A stretch of 63,203 nucleotides of DNA from Candidatus Nanoarchaeia archaeon (GTDB lineage: Archaea; Nanobdellota; Nanobdellia; CSSed11-243R1), in the NCBI GenBank assembly GCA_028713895.1, contig JAQTNH010000001.1, forward strand, positions 93,847 through 157,049, read 5' to 3'. A program made the translations under genes and the position numbers. The number at the start of each line of letters is the position of its first letter. The stretch's first letter is position 1. The notes below the pieces were generated by a model. That model was not told where the DNA came from. It searched no databases and was given only the letters and a program-made list of their open reading frames with translations. Below, in pieces: positions 35,759-44,759 of this stretch.

Positions 35759-36379
35759 ATGAACCGGACAATCAAACTACTGATAATTTCGGACATATTT
35801 GTAGTTACAGGGTTCGGGCTCATATCCCCGATTCTTGCAATCTTCATAAAGGACAATCTTATAGGCGGCACAATCTTCTCAGCAGGGCTCGCAAGCACAA
35901 TATTCCTGATAACCAAAAGTGTCGTGCAGCTCCCGTTCTCAAGGTATGCTGACAGCCATGACAGCAGAAAATTCTGGGTGATTGTAGGGACACTTCTTTT
36001 CACAACAGTGCCGTTCATATACATGTTTACGAATCACATTTATATGATATACATTGCAGGAATAATAAACGGCATTGGAAGCGGACTCATGTATCCCACA
36101 TGGATAGGGATATTCAGCACCCATCTTGACAAAAAGCATGAAGGCTTTGAATGGAGCGTTTACTCCACAGCAGTCGGCTTTGGCACAGCCATCGCAGCCG
36201 CAGTCGGGGCTGCAGTTGCCCAGTTCATGGGTTTCCAGATGACATTTTTGCTGGTCGGAATTATGTCGCTTGTCGGATGCGCCATTCTTTTCGGGCTGGA
36301 AAACGACAGAAACAAAAAGTCTGCGATAAAATCAGCCCACTACGGCAAAATGAAAGTTTTGCACAGGAACCACAGCTAA
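35759..36379 (+). CDS. Half-size MFS-type membrane protein
   Basis: 206 residues, six hydrophobic segments. It matches the N-terminal half of a major facilitator: G-F-G-L-I-S-P-I-L-A-I-F, the loop R-Y-A-D-S-H-D-S-R-K-F-W in the motif A position, and G-I-I-N-G-I-G-S-G-L-M-Y-P. After the sixth helix it ends in a basic tail and a clean stop. Either a genuine half transporter that dimerises or a truncated remnant. AGGTGA (from the ileS stop) serves the ATG at 35759. Confidence 0.65.
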   Translation: MNRTIKLLIISDIFVVTGFGLISPILAIFIKDNLIGGTIFSAGLASTIFLITKSVVQLPFSRYADSHDSRKFWVIVGTLLFTTVPFIYMFTNHIYMIYIAGIINGIGSGLMYPTWIGIFSTHLDKKHEGFEWSVYSTAVGFGTAIAAAVGAAVAQFMGFQMTFLLVGIMSLVGCAILFGLENDRNKKSAIKSAHYGKMKVLHRNHS

Positions 36380-36439
36380 AAATAAGCTTTATAAAGCCTA
36401 CCCCCTTATAAATAAATACCAAAAATTCTGGGTGGTGCA

Positions 36440-37030
36440 ATGATAAGAAGTCTAGTAGTCCAAAACGTTGTCGCATCTGCGAGCTTACATCATGATATAC
36501 CTCTTGAGAAGGTAACAATAACGCTTCCTAACACAGAATATAACCCTGAACAGTTCCCTGGACTTGTGCTAAGGCTGGCAAAAGGAAAAACCGCATTAAT
36601 TTTTTCTTCTGGAAAGATTGTCTGCACAGGAGCCAAGTCAGAAAGAGAAGTCGGCGAAGCTGTGAAGATGATTATCAAGGAACTCAAAAAAGTAAAGATA
36701 CACATAACAAAAAAACCTGACATAACAATCCAGAACATGGTTGCTTCAGGAGACATCGGCATGACTCTCAACCTGAACAAACTTGCATTCAAGCTTGACA
36801 ACGCAGAGTACGAGCCTGAGCAGTTCCCCGGGCTGGTTTACAAAGTTCCAAGCTCACACATAACATTCCTATTGTTCGGAACAGGAAAGATTGTCTGCAC
36901 TGGCGCAAAGAATGAGGGTGAAATAATCAGCGCAGTCAACAAACTTGTAAAGACACTGAAAGGCGTGATGGGAGCAGCAGAAGTACGAAAACGAACAATA
37001 AAGTATCCCAAGAAAAAAGCCGAAAAGTAA
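36440..37030 (+). CDS. tbp: TATA-box-binding protein
   Basis: 196 residues in two imperfect repeats (N-V-V-A-S-A-S-L ... and N-M-V-A-S-G-D-I ...). Each contains Y-x-P-E-Q-F-P-G-L and S/T-G-K-I-V-C-T-G-A-K, the saddle that binds the TATA box. A basic tail (K-K-K-A-E-K) follows. CTTATAAATA upstream (about 36405) is its own promoter. Confidence 0.97.
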   Translation: MIRSLVVQNVVASASLHHDIPLEKVTITLPNTEYNPEQFPGLVLRLAKGKTALIFSSGKIVCTGAKSEREVGEAVKMIIKELKKVKIHITKKPDITIQNMVASGDIGMTLNLNKLAFKLDNAEYEPEQFPGLVYKVPSSHITFLLFGTGKIVCTGAKNEGEIISAVNKLVKTLKGVMGAAEVRKRTIKYPKKKAEK

Positions 37031-37085
37031 TTTTTTTGGCGTTTCTAAAAAAGGACTAATCTTAACTTAGACAGGTGAAGCAGTC

Positions 37086-39128
37086 GTGTCCACAACAGAA
37101 ATGAATGAACAGCAGATAACTGATGCATTTGAAGAATTCATTAGCAAGAGGTATATGGATGAGCTTGGCAAAGTGGTCAACCTTGGCCTGCCTGCGCTGA
37201 TAATTGATTTCTGCGAACTTGATTTATTTGACCCCACCCTTACTGATATGCTTGTTGAGAATCCCAAAAATACGCTCAGCATGTTCGAGCGCGCTGCAAA
37301 AAACATCGAGATAGCAGAGGACAGCGAATTCCAAATCAGGTTCACAAACTTCCCTGAAGACAGAATCATCAAAATCCGCGACATACGCAGCGCAAATATC
37401 GGAAAGCTGATTGCAATCGAAGGGCTGATACGGCAGGCGTCAGACGTGCGTCCGGTAGCGACAATGGCTGTGTTTGAATGCCCTGCATGCGGAACCCAGA
37501 TTGAAATAATCCAGAACGAGCAGCTAATGAAAGAGCCTGCAATGTGCTCGTGCGGACGAAAAGGCAGATTCAAGATGCTTGAGAAAAAACTTGTTGACAC
37601 GCAGAGGATTGTCGTGGAAGAATCCACTGAGAACATCGGCGGAGAATCCCAGCCGCGCAGGCTCGGGTGCTTCCTGACAGAAGACCTTGTCGAGCCCAAG
37701 ATTGAAAAGAAAACAGCGCCGGGAACAAGAGTCACGGTAATCGGCATTGTGCGCGAGCTTCCAATCATAGAACGCGGCGGCTCAAAGACAACGCGCTTTG
37801 ATTTGATAATGGAAGCAAACAATATTGATGCTTCCGAGCATGAATACGAAGAACTTGACATCAAGCCCGAGGATGTCTCGCTGATAAAAGAAATGGCTGC
37901 CAATCCTGAAATTTACACAAAACTCACAAACTCAATCGCGCCAAGCATTTATGGCTACGAAGGAATCAAGGAATCCATTGCGCTCCAGATGTTCGGGGGC
38001 GTGCAGACAAAGCGCCCGGACCACACAAAGGTGCGTGGAGACATCCACATTCTTTTAGTAGGGGACCCTGGAGTCGCCAAATCGCAGCTGCTGAAATATG
38101 TCTCTGCAATATCACCAAAGGCAAGATATGTTTCGGGAAAGGGAGCGTCAGGCGCAGGAATCACAGCCTCGGTTATCAAGGACGAGTTTTTGCGGGGATG
38201 GTCCCTGGAAGCAGGAGCGCTTGTTCTTGCAAACCACGGCATCTGCTGCATCGATGAAATTGACAAGATGGAAAAGGATGACAGGGTAGCAATGCACGAG
38301 GCCATGGAGCAGCAGACAGTCACAATCTCAAAAGCAAACATCCACTCGACATTGAAGTCAGAGACAACAATACTTGCAGCTGCAAACCCCAAGCTTGGAA
38401 GGTTTGACCCGTACCAGCCGATTGGCAGCCAGATTGACATGCCACCCACGCTGCTCTCGCGTTTCGATTTGATATTTGCAATACGCGACATGCCAAACAA
38501 GGACAATGACGAGAAACTTGCGTCACACATTCTTGAATCGTTCAGGAAGCCGGAAGCTCTTGTGCCTGAGATTGCGCCTGAACTCATGAAAAAATACATT
38601 GCATATGCAAAGAAGTTCTGCCATCCAAAGCTGACAAATGAATCAATTGAAGAGCTGAAGAACTTCTTTGTGGGTCTGCGTTCAAAGAGAACCAGCGACT
38701 CTGACGAGAAAGTCCAGCCGATTCCGCTGACAGCGCGCCAGCTCGAGGCAATGGTTAGGCTTGCACAGGCATCCGCGCGCGTGCGGCTGAGCGAAGTCGT
38801 TACACGAGTTGACTCGCAGCGGGCAATAAACATGATGAAGATGTACCTTCAGAAGCTCGGCATGGACTCGGAAACAGGAGAGCTTGACATTGACAAGATT
38901 GTCACAGGAATCACAAGCACCCAGAGGAACAGAATCATTGTAATAAAGGAGCTGCTCAGGGAGCTTGAGTCAAAATACGGCAACAACATCCCAATCGCTG
39001 ACCTGATTGATGCTGCAAAGTCAAAGGACATTGATGAGTCCAAGATTGAGGAGATAATCGACAGAATGAAGAGAGAAGGCGAGCTGTTTGAGCCAAAGCA
39101 CGGCATTATCAGGCGAATGCCGAAATAG
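37086..39128 (+). CDS. mcm: MCM replicative helicase
   Basis: 680 residues. N-terminal domain with zinc site C-P-A-C-G ... C-S-C-G (about 136-160). AAA+ core with Walker A G-D-P-G-V-A-K-S-Q near 325-333, Walker B C-C-I-D-E-I-D-K-M, and arginine finger L-S-R-F-D-L-I-F. A C-terminal winged helix (about 610-680) ends I-I-R-R-M-P-K. Starts at GTG, seven bases after AGGTGA. No intein. Ends two bases before convergent thyX. Confidence 0.97.
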   Translation: MSTTEMNEQQITDAFEEFISKRYMDELGKVVNLGLPALIIDFCELDLFDPTLTDMLVENPKNTLSMFERAAKNIEIAEDSEFQIRFTNFPEDRIIKIRDIRSANIGKLIAIEGLIRQASDVRPVATMAVFECPACGTQIEIIQNEQLMKEPAMCSCGRKGRFKMLEKKLVDTQRIVVEESTENIGGESQPRRLGCFLTEDLVEPKIEKKTAPGTRVTVIGIVRELPIIERGGSKTTRFDLIMEANNIDASEHEYEELDIKPEDVSLIKEMAANPEIYTKLTNSIAPSIYGYEGIKESIALQMFGGVQTKRPDHTKVRGDIHILLVGDPGVAKSQLLKYVSAISPKARYVSGKGASGAGITASVIKDEFLRGWSLEAGALVLANHGICCIDEIDKMEKDDRVAMHEAMEQQTVTISKANIHSTLKSETTILAAANPKLGRFDPYQPIGSQIDMPPTLLSRFDLIFAIRDMPNKDNDEKLASHILESFRKPEALVPEIAPELMKKYIAYAKKFCHPKLTNESIEELKNFFVGLRSKRTSDSDEKVQPIPLTARQLEAMVRLAQASARVRLSEVVTRVDSQRAINMMKMYLQKLGMDSETGELDIDKIVTGITSTQRNRIIVIKELLRELESKYGNNIPIADLIDAAKSKDIDESKIEEIIDRMKREGELFEPKHGIIRRMPK

Positions 39129-39130
39129 AA

Positions 39131-40681
39131 TCAGATAAGCCCCTTGTCAACCTTTTCCTGGAATTTTAATTCTGACTTCAGCCTGCCAAGCTCGTCATCT
39201 GACATATTGCAGACAATGTATTTTGAAAGTAGGGGGTATTTTTCCTTAAGGGTTATGTACATCTTGCGCGCAATGTCCCTGTAAGAGAAGTGCGCCTGAG
39301 GTGTTGTGCGCAGCCTGATGAAGTGATACATCTCGCGAAGGTTTCCGGTGAACAGGAATCTTTTTCTGTAGCCCAAAGGGATTATGTACTGCGCTTCATA
39401 CGGGAACTCTTTGTAAAGCTTTTTGTAAAGCTCTTCTGCCTTGCGCATCACCCTGTCAAACTCGTGCTGCATCCCTGAATGTATTATGTCAGGCGGTGTT
39501 GAATACCCGTTGAAGGTTGTCAGAAGTGCATTTGTCTGGGTGCAGATTCTGTGGCGCTGCAAATCCCTGAATGCGCCGTAATCCATCAGGATGTCCCATG
39601 TGAGATAAACGTGTTCAAGCTCGCGCATTGGCCAGTCAAAGTCAGACATCTTTGAAAGGTACATGTCAATTATTTTTTCTTTCTCTACATTAGCCATATG
39701 TTTGACTTCATCAAGAATGTCATTGTATGCGTGGTTCCGTATCCTGTAGAGTATTGCTGCAACAGTTATGTCAAGCGGGTCATGAGTCACGCTGGACAGG
39801 ATTACCTGCGCATCATTTGGCTCAGCTTCAAGCTTAAGGCTGTTGCGCATCTCTCTTTCAGTATCAACATAATACTTTTTCTCATCAGCATATTTCAGCA
39901 GGGAGGGAAGAACTTTCCCGCCCTCAGACTTCAGCATGCGCCCGATTTCTTTCATCTCGTCAAGCGGATAGGAAAGCAGTTTTGAGATTCCGTGCGCAAG
40001 ATTGCGCGCATTGACTGTCCACCCAAGGCTTGTCTTTGTGCAGGCTGGAAGGATGTACCTTATCGCATCAAAGGTCCTGCCATTGCATGCCCGCTCCCAT
40101 GCTGACTCGGATTCGCCGGGCTTGAGCGGGGCGGATTTCTTTACGTAGCCAAGAACAGGCTCCCTCATCTTTGTGTAAACATCAAAAAGCTCGTCAATGT
40201 ATTTCTCTATCTCGTTGCCGTATTTTGATTTCTTCAATTTCTCAGGTATCATAAAAGAGTTCCTGTCGAACTGAACGTAGCGGGTTGATTTTTCTATAAA
40301 GGAGCACAAACGATTGTCCTCAATGATTTTTGTCGCGATTATTGACACACCCTCAAGTGCGACTCCGACAACAGCGCCCTCGGCAACTGAGGCGTGCCCG
40401 TAGCCAAGCACCCATTTGTCCATGAACTTGATTGCCTTGTCAAGCGCCTTGTCCATGCTGATGCTGGACTCCTTGTCCTGCAGTATCCTGGCAATAGCCT
40501 CAAAATTTTCAGGGTCCTCTTTCAAAATGTTCAGGAAACTTTCGCGCATGCCCTCTTTTGCACGGCTGTAGCGCGCCTGCATCAGCGCCCAAATTTCAGG
40601 ATGCATGTTTTTTACGAAAAAAATAGGCTTATCAGTATTTGTAAAGAAATGATTCAAAACAAGAATATCTTTATTATCCAT
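39131..40681 (-). CDS. thyX: Tandem-domain ThyX-type thymidylate synthase
   Basis: 516 residues, about twice a usual ThyX. Domain 1 (about 1-240) has G-Y-G-H-A-S-V-A-E (93-101) and a signature region D-N-R-L-C-S-F-I-E-K-S-T-R-Y (122-135) in which the first His is lost. Domain 2 (about 270-516) has R-H-R-I-C-T-Q (376-382) but lacks the later S-x-R-Y, and N-L-R-E-M-Y-H-F-I-R-L-R. The canonical RHR-x7-S site is thus split between halves. FAD-dependent dUMP methylation is likely. Divergent from glyA, which makes its folate substrate. AAAGGTGAT precedes the ATG. Confidence 0.82.
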   Translation of the reverse strand: MDNKDILVLNHFFTNTDKPIFFVKNMHPEIWALMQARYSRAKEGMRESFLNILKEDPENFEAIARILQDKESSISMDKALDKAIKFMDKWVLGYGHASVAEGAVVGVALEGVSIIATKIIEDNRLCSFIEKSTRYVQFDRNSFMIPEKLKKSKYGNEIEKYIDELFDVYTKMREPVLGYVKKSAPLKPGESESAWERACNGRTFDAIRYILPACTKTSLGWTVNARNLAHGISKLLSYPLDEMKEIGRMLKSEGGKVLPSLLKYADEKKYYVDTEREMRNSLKLEAEPNDAQVILSSVTHDPLDITVAAILYRIRNHAYNDILDEVKHMANVEKEKIIDMYLSKMSDFDWPMRELEHVYLTWDILMDYGAFRDLQRHRICTQTNALLTTFNGYSTPPDIIHSGMQHEFDRVMRKAEELYKKLYKEFPYEAQYIIPLGYRKRFLFTGNLREMYHFIRLRTTPQAHFSYRDIARKMYITLKEKYPLLSKYIVCNMSDDELGRLKSELKFQEKVDKGLI

Positions 40682-40776
40682 ATTTTATCACCTTTAGATA
40701 ACCCCTTACTGAAAAGGACAAGCTGGGAGATATATTTAAATGTAACTGAATTTTTAACAAAACAGGGGAAATCTTC
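40682..40776. promoter_or_regulatory. Divergent thyX-glyA promoter region
   Basis: 95 bases between two divergent starts. ATATATTTAAATGTAAC (about 40730-40746) provides a TATA box towards glyA. AGGGG and AAAGGTGAT serve as ribosome sites for glyA and thyX. Shared control would link methylene-folate production to thymidylate synthesis. Confidence 0.5.
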
Positions 40777-42069
40777 ATGCTTGAACTAAAAGACAGTGAT
40801 TCTGCAGTATACAGCCTGGTCCAGGGCGAGCTTGAGCGGCAGAAAGATGTCCTTAATATGATTCCTTCAGAGAATTATGTTTCAAAAGCAGTGCTTGAGG
40901 CGACAGGCAGCGTGCTTTGCAACAAATATTCGGAGGGCTATGCCAAAAGAAGATATTACCAGGGCAACCAGTGGATAGATGAGATTGAGCTGCTTGCAAT
41001 TGAGCGGGCAAAAAAACTGTTTGGCGCAGAGCATGTGAATCTGCAGCCGTATTCAGGAAGCCCTGCAAATGCAGCAATCTATTTTGCGCTCCTGAAGCTG
41101 GGCGACAAAATAATGGGAATGCGGCTGGACATGGGCGGGCATCTGACTCACGGGCACACAGTAAACTTCTCTTCGCGATTCTACAAATCCTCGCCATACA
41201 CAGTTGACAGGGAAACAGGAATGCTTGACATGGATGCGGTACGCAAACTTGCCGAAACCGAAAAACCGCAGATAATCGTGAGCGGATACACAGCATATCC
41301 GCGGACAATCCCGTTCAAGGAATTCCATGAAATTTCCGAATCTGTGGGCGCATATTCAATGGCAGACATCTCGCACATCGCTGGCTTGGTAGCTGGAGGG
41401 GCGCATCCATCGCCATTCCCGTTCACAGATGTTGTGATGACAACAACGCACAAAACTTTGCGCGGGCCGCGCGGTGCGATGATAATGTGCAGGAAAAATG
41501 ACAGGCTTGCCAGAACAGAAGGCTTGGATGAAAAAGAAACAGAAAAGGCAAAGGACATGGCTGGAAAAATTGACAGGGCAGTGTTCCCTGGTTTGCAGGG
41601 AGGGCCGCATGACAATGTCACGGCTGCAAAAGCGGTCGCATTCGGCGAAGCACTCAAGCCCGAATTCAAAGTATATGCGCACCAGATTGTCGCCAATGCG
41701 AAGGCGCTTGCAAAAACTTTGATGGACAACAATGTCAAGCTTGTGTCTGATGGCACTGACAATCACCTGATACTTATTGACTTGACACCGATTGGAATCG
41801 GCTTGGGAAAGAAAATAGCTGTGGCGCTGGAAGAGGCAGGCATCTGTACAAATGCAAACACAGTGCCGTATGACCAGAGCACCCCGTTCAAGCCAAGCGG
41901 AGTGAGAATCGGGACTCCTATCCTGACGACCCGCGGAATGAAGGAAACTGAGATGAAACTGGTTGGCGAGTGGATTGCAAAAGTAATACACAGCCCGGAT
42001 GATGCTGCTCTCAAGGCAAAGATACGCGGAGAGACAAAAGAATTGTGCAATAAATTTGCGTTCTATTAA
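40777..42069 (+). CDS. glyA: Serine hydroxymethyltransferase
   Basis: 430 residues, PLP enzyme: serine + tetrahydropterin gives glycine + methylene carrier. M-I-P-S-E-N-Y-V-S start region, Y-Q-G-N-Q, S-G-S-P-A-N near 90, D-I-S-H-I-A-G-L, and the PLP lysine K226 in T-T-T-H-K-T-L-R-G-P-R. Adjacent and divergent to thyX, whose one-carbon donor it supplies. Its stop overlaps the stop of the membrane-protein gene by four bases. Confidence 0.96.
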   Translation: MLELKDSDSAVYSLVQGELERQKDVLNMIPSENYVSKAVLEATGSVLCNKYSEGYAKRRYYQGNQWIDEIELLAIERAKKLFGAEHVNLQPYSGSPANAAIYFALLKLGDKIMGMRLDMGGHLTHGHTVNFSSRFYKSSPYTVDRETGMLDMDAVRKLAETEKPQIIVSGYTAYPRTIPFKEFHEISESVGAYSMADISHIAGLVAGGAHPSPFPFTDVVMTTTHKTLRGPRGAMIMCRKNDRLARTEGLDEKETEKAKDMAGKIDRAVFPGLQGGPHDNVTAAKAVAFGEALKPEFKVYAHQIVANAKALAKTLMDNNVKLVSDGTDNHLILIDLTPIGIGLGKKIAVALEEAGICTNANTVPYDQSTPFKPSGVRIGTPILTTRGMKETEMKLVGEWIAKVIHSPDDAALKAKIRGETKELCNKFAFY

Positions 42070-42620
42070 TTCTCAACATTGAAAAACGGGGTTACTGTCC
42101 CGTAAACCATGAATCCTATGTAGATTGCTGCAGTTATCAGCAGGAAATACGGCGCTGTAAAGCTGAAAAAGAAGGATACTATCGCAAAAACAACATAAGA
42201 GCACGCACCAATAACATCAAGTATTGCTTTCTTTTTGATAAATTTTTGAACATCGCTCCTGTGCTGGCGCTTCGATGCAATCCAATACTTTAGTACGGCA
42301 ACCATAAAAGCCGCAGCAAGCATAACAAACACAACAGGCGCCATTGTATCATAATACACCAGTGTTGCAATCGCCAAAATCAAAAGCGTTAAACTAAAGT
42401 CAAGCAAAAGGTCAAAAGGCGTCTTTGGAGAATCAATGAATTCTATAAAGTAAACAGAATCAAAAAGAAACACTGCTGTAAGAGAAAGAATGAACATCGT
42501 CGGGATTGCAGTCCAGAAACTGTTTATTGTGAATATGTTCGCCATAAAGATGGACATCACTATAACAAACGCCGCTGCAATCATGATATACGTTGCAATT
42601 TTAATGTTGTTTTCGGACAT
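42066..42620 (-). CDS. Membrane protein, about five helices
   Basis: 184 residues from the ATG at 42620 (MSENNIKIATYI); 38 further codons upstream are open but run into the neighbouring promoter. Five or six hydrophobic segments with a basic cytoplasmic loop around 120 (W-I-A-S-K-R-Q-H-R-S). No family recognised. Confidence 0.6.
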   Translation of the reverse strand: MSENNIKIATYIMIAAAFVIVMSIFMANIFTINSFWTAIPTMFILSLTAVFLFDSVYFIEFIDSPKTPFDLLLDFSLTLLILAIATLVYYDTMAPVVFVMLAAAFMVAVLKYWIASKRQHRSDVQKFIKKKAILDVIGACSYVVFAIVSFFFSFTAPYFLLITAAIYIGFMVYGTVTPFFNVEN

Positions 42621-42655
42621 TTTAGTATCAGAATAATATAAAAATATGCAATTAT

Positions 42656-43210
42656 ATGTTTTATGGAATGAAAGACGAGATAACAGAGTGTGCAAAGAAG
42701 AACTGGAAGCTAGTTGCAGGGGCAGTAATTGCATTCTTTTTTTTAGTTTTTTTCAGGGAGATGTTCTTTATAGCGCTGCTGCTTGGACTAAGCGTGGTTG
42801 TAAGCCTGCTTGCAAGCAAAACAAAGACAAAACTGATTGGCGTTGAACTTGTCACGTTCTCAACTGTGCTTGTGGGATACACCCACGGGCCTGTCTGGGG
42901 ATGCATTGCAGGAGTAACCCTTGAAAGCATAAATGCGTTAATCATTTCGCGCTGGATGCGCACATATAATGTGTGGGTTATCCCAAGCTTTGGGCTGGCT
43001 GGAATCGCTGCAGGCTTAAATTTCGGGCTTCCTTTTGCAACAATAGGGATAATAATAGCGATAGGGCTGCATGTAATTTATTCTGTGCTAAGCATCCTGC
43101 TGCACGGACATCTGCATCCAAAATACATCTTCTATGCAATTTTCAACATAGTAATCAACATACTTCTGTTCACAGGCTTTGGAGCAATCGCGCTTGGCTT
43201 TTTAAGCTAG
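42656..43210 (+). CDS. Membrane protein, ECF S-component-like
   Basis: 184 residues (180 if the ATG at 42668 is used). After a short charged start, five or six helices; G-P-V-W-G-C-I-A-G-V-T-L-E-S-I-N-A-L resembles the conserved early motif of small-molecule S subunits. No ECF module genes lie nearby. Divergent from the preceding membrane protein and 56 bases before the ribbon-helix-helix gene. Confidence 0.45.
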   Translation: MFYGMKDEITECAKKNWKLVAGAVIAFFFLVFFREMFFIALLLGLSVVVSLLASKTKTKLIGVELVTFSTVLVGYTHGPVWGCIAGVTLESINALIISRWMRTYNVWVIPSFGLAGIAAGLNFGLPFATIGIIIAIGLHVIYSVLSILLHGHLHPKYIFYAIFNIVINILLFTGFGAIALGFLS

Positions 43211-43244
43211 GTTTACTCAGGTTTACCCTAGTAAACTATATAAA
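43211..43244 (+). promoter_or_regulatory. Phased GTTTAC operator and TATA box of the RHH gene
   Basis: GTTTAC at 43211-43216 and 43221-43226 and inverted GTAAAC at 43231-43236 are spaced exactly 10 bases apart, so they face the same side of the helix. They run into TATATAAAA (43237-43245). This is a good autoregulatory site for the ribbon-helix-helix protein that starts at 43267. Confidence 0.6.
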
Positions 43245-43266
43245 ATGCAAAAAGATAATTCTGGAT

Positions 43267-43518
43267 ATGAGAACCATAACGGTTGCAACAAAACTGACTG
43301 AGAAGATGGCAGAAGTGATAGATGCGCTTGTAAAGGAAGGAGTTTACACAAACCGAAGCGAAGCACTACGCGATGCAGTTCGATTGCAGATAAGAATGTA
43401 TCGAGGAATAATTTCCGGAGAAAAACTGAAAACACAAAGCGGAAAAGCAGAATTCGGCAAGGCTGACAAGGACAAGATGCTCAAAAAGTTTGCGATGCAG
43501 ACAGGGTTAAATATTTAA
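43267..43518 (+). CDS. Ribbon-helix-helix (CopG/ParD-like) transcription regulator, probable antitoxin
   Basis: 83 residues: beta strand M-R-T-I-T-V-A-T-K, then helix-turn-helix L-T-E-K-M-A-E-V-I-D-A-L-V ... T-N-R-S-E-A-L-R-D-A-V-R, and a charged tail that could bind a toxin. The open frame extends far upstream but only as a shadow of the membrane gene. Its 3-prime end overlaps the PIN gene tail to tail. Likely represses its own promoter. Confidence 0.85.
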   Translation: MRTITVATKLTEKMAEVIDALVKEGVYTNRSEALRDAVRLQIRMYRGIISGEKLKTQSGKAEFGKADKDKMLKKFAMQTGLNI

Positions 43519-43926
43519 TTCTTCGGGCTTTAGCGCTTTTATTAAATCTGAAACCTTGTTAAAATCCTTGAGGTTCCTTGTGACAACAGCATCGCAGCCA
43601 GTTTGTAAAGCCATAACTGTGTGTATTGCGTCCCTGAGGTGGAGTCCATACTTTTTTGAGACTTCCTTTGCTTTGTTTACGTCGTTGGGAGTTACATTTT
43701 CAAGCTTAGCATGAATAGTCAAAAGAAACTTTTTGACATCCTTCTCATCCAGAGAGCTTACGTCTGTTATTTCGGAGATAACCAGATTAGAAACAATAAT
43801 TTGAATGTTTCCTTCCGATGCTTTTGTAAAAAATTCTTCTGCCCTAAAAGAAGAAAATGTTTCAATCGGGCCAAACTCGTCAAGGAAATAGTTCAAAAAT
43901 ATGTTTGAATCCACATACAGCTTCAT
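43507..43926 (-). CDS. vapC: PIN-domain ribonuclease, VapC-like toxin
   Basis: 139 residues: D6 in Y-V-D-S-N-I-F-L, E in V-I-S-E-I-T-D, R-D-A-I-H-T-V and V-T-R-N-L-K-D-F give the acidic PIN triad. The ATG at 43926 gives the normal MKLYVDSN start. Paired with the RHH gene, but convergent, with a 12-base overlap of their 3-prime ends, instead of the usual co-directional antitoxin-toxin operon. Confidence 0.82.
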   Translation of the reverse strand: MKLYVDSNIFLNYFLDEFGPIETFSSFRAEEFFTKASEGNIQIIVSNLVISEITDVSSLDEKDVKKFLLTIHAKLENVTPNDVNKAKEVSKKYGLHLRDAIHTVMALQTGCDAVVTRNLKDFNKVSDLIKALKPEELNI

Positions 43927-44068
43927 AAATTTAAACAGCAATACTGCCTTTATGATTTTTAGGGTGTTGTCCAGTATGTCCAGTAATCCTGCATATAAAT
44001 GTTCTTAAATGACGGGGTGACAATATCTTTATAAGAAAAACAATTCTGATGAATAGAAAGGGTGCTTG

Positions 44069-44755
44069 ATGACAAAACGATGGACTGCATATAAGATGCA
44101 CGTAAAGGATGTTGTAAACGGCAATTACACAGGCGAAGGATTCATATCTTTCGGGCAGTGGCAGGTAAATCGAGTCAGGATAATGGGCACAGTTGTCCAG
44201 AAATTCATTTCAGAGGACAATGGCTACGGGTTCTTCATAATTGACGACAGCACAGAAACTGTGCGGGTGCGCAGCTTCAAGGACTCGGTTGATTTGATAA
44301 AAATGGCTGAAATAGGGGACATGATTGATGTATTCGGACGCGTGCGAAAGTACGAGGAAGAGATTTATGTTATTCCTGAAATCCTGCGCAAGGTTGATGA
44401 GCCTAATTTCTATATCCTGCGCAAGCTTGAACTGAAAAAGCAGGACAAACGCATTGTGCTTACAGAGGCTCCAAAAAAAGAGGAAGCAAAGCCTGCAGAA
44501 CAGCCGGATGAAATTGTCGAGGAAGTCATTGACACTGGTGAGAAAAAAACTGAGACTGCTGGAGACGGAATCAATCCGAGGCGTAAAGTTGTGGACTGCA
44601 TTGCCGGGTTTGACAAGGGCGAAGGCGTTGAGGTTGACAAGCTGATGAAAGGGTGCGGGCTAAGCGAAGACATCGTGGAAAGGGTCCTGACAGATTTGAT
44701 GAACGAGGGAGAAATATTTGAGCCGCGCGCCGGAAAAGTTAAAATATTAGGGTGA
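44069..44755 (+). CDS. RPA32-like OB-fold protein with C-terminal winged helix
   Basis: 228 residues. OB fold at about 35-110 (V-R-I-M-G-T-V-V-Q-K, G-F-F-I-I-D-D-S-T-E-T-V-R-V, G-D-M-I-D-V-F-G-R-V-R), a Glu/Lys/Pro-rich linker, and a winged helix at about 170-228 (V-D-K-L-M-K-G-C-G-L-S-E-D-I-V-E-R-V-L, E-G-E-I-F-E-P-R). Same layout as RPA2 and archaeal RPA-associated proteins. Probably binds ssDNA in replication or repair. GGGTG precedes the ATG. Confidence 0.8.
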   Translation: MTKRWTAYKMHVKDVVNGNYTGEGFISFGQWQVNRVRIMGTVVQKFISEDNGYGFFIIDDSTETVRVRSFKDSVDLIKMAEIGDMIDVFGRVRKYEEEIYVIPEILRKVDEPNFYILRKLELKKQDKRIVLTEAPKKEEAKPAEQPDEIVEEVIDTGEKKTETAGDGINPRRKVVDCIAGFDKGEGVEVDKLMKGCGLSEDIVERVLTDLMNEGEIFEPRAGKVKILG

Positions 44756-44759
44756 CATA

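Noticed and set aside
36383-36396. AAGCTTTATAAAGCC resembling a hairpin of the family
   Set aside because: No loop and no tail; best read as promoter DNA upstream of tbp.
30839-39128. Possible inteins in rfcS or mcm, common sites in archaea
   Set aside because: Both proteins have normal length and uninterrupted Walker motifs.
42973-43266. Upstream extension of the ribbon-helix-helix frame
   Set aside because: It overlaps a membrane-protein gene in another frame; the RHH fold starts at 43267 behind its own promoter.
44046-44060. TGATGA motif that might be box C of a guide RNA
   Set aside because: No convincing box D at the right distance and it lies in the leader of the RPA-like gene.
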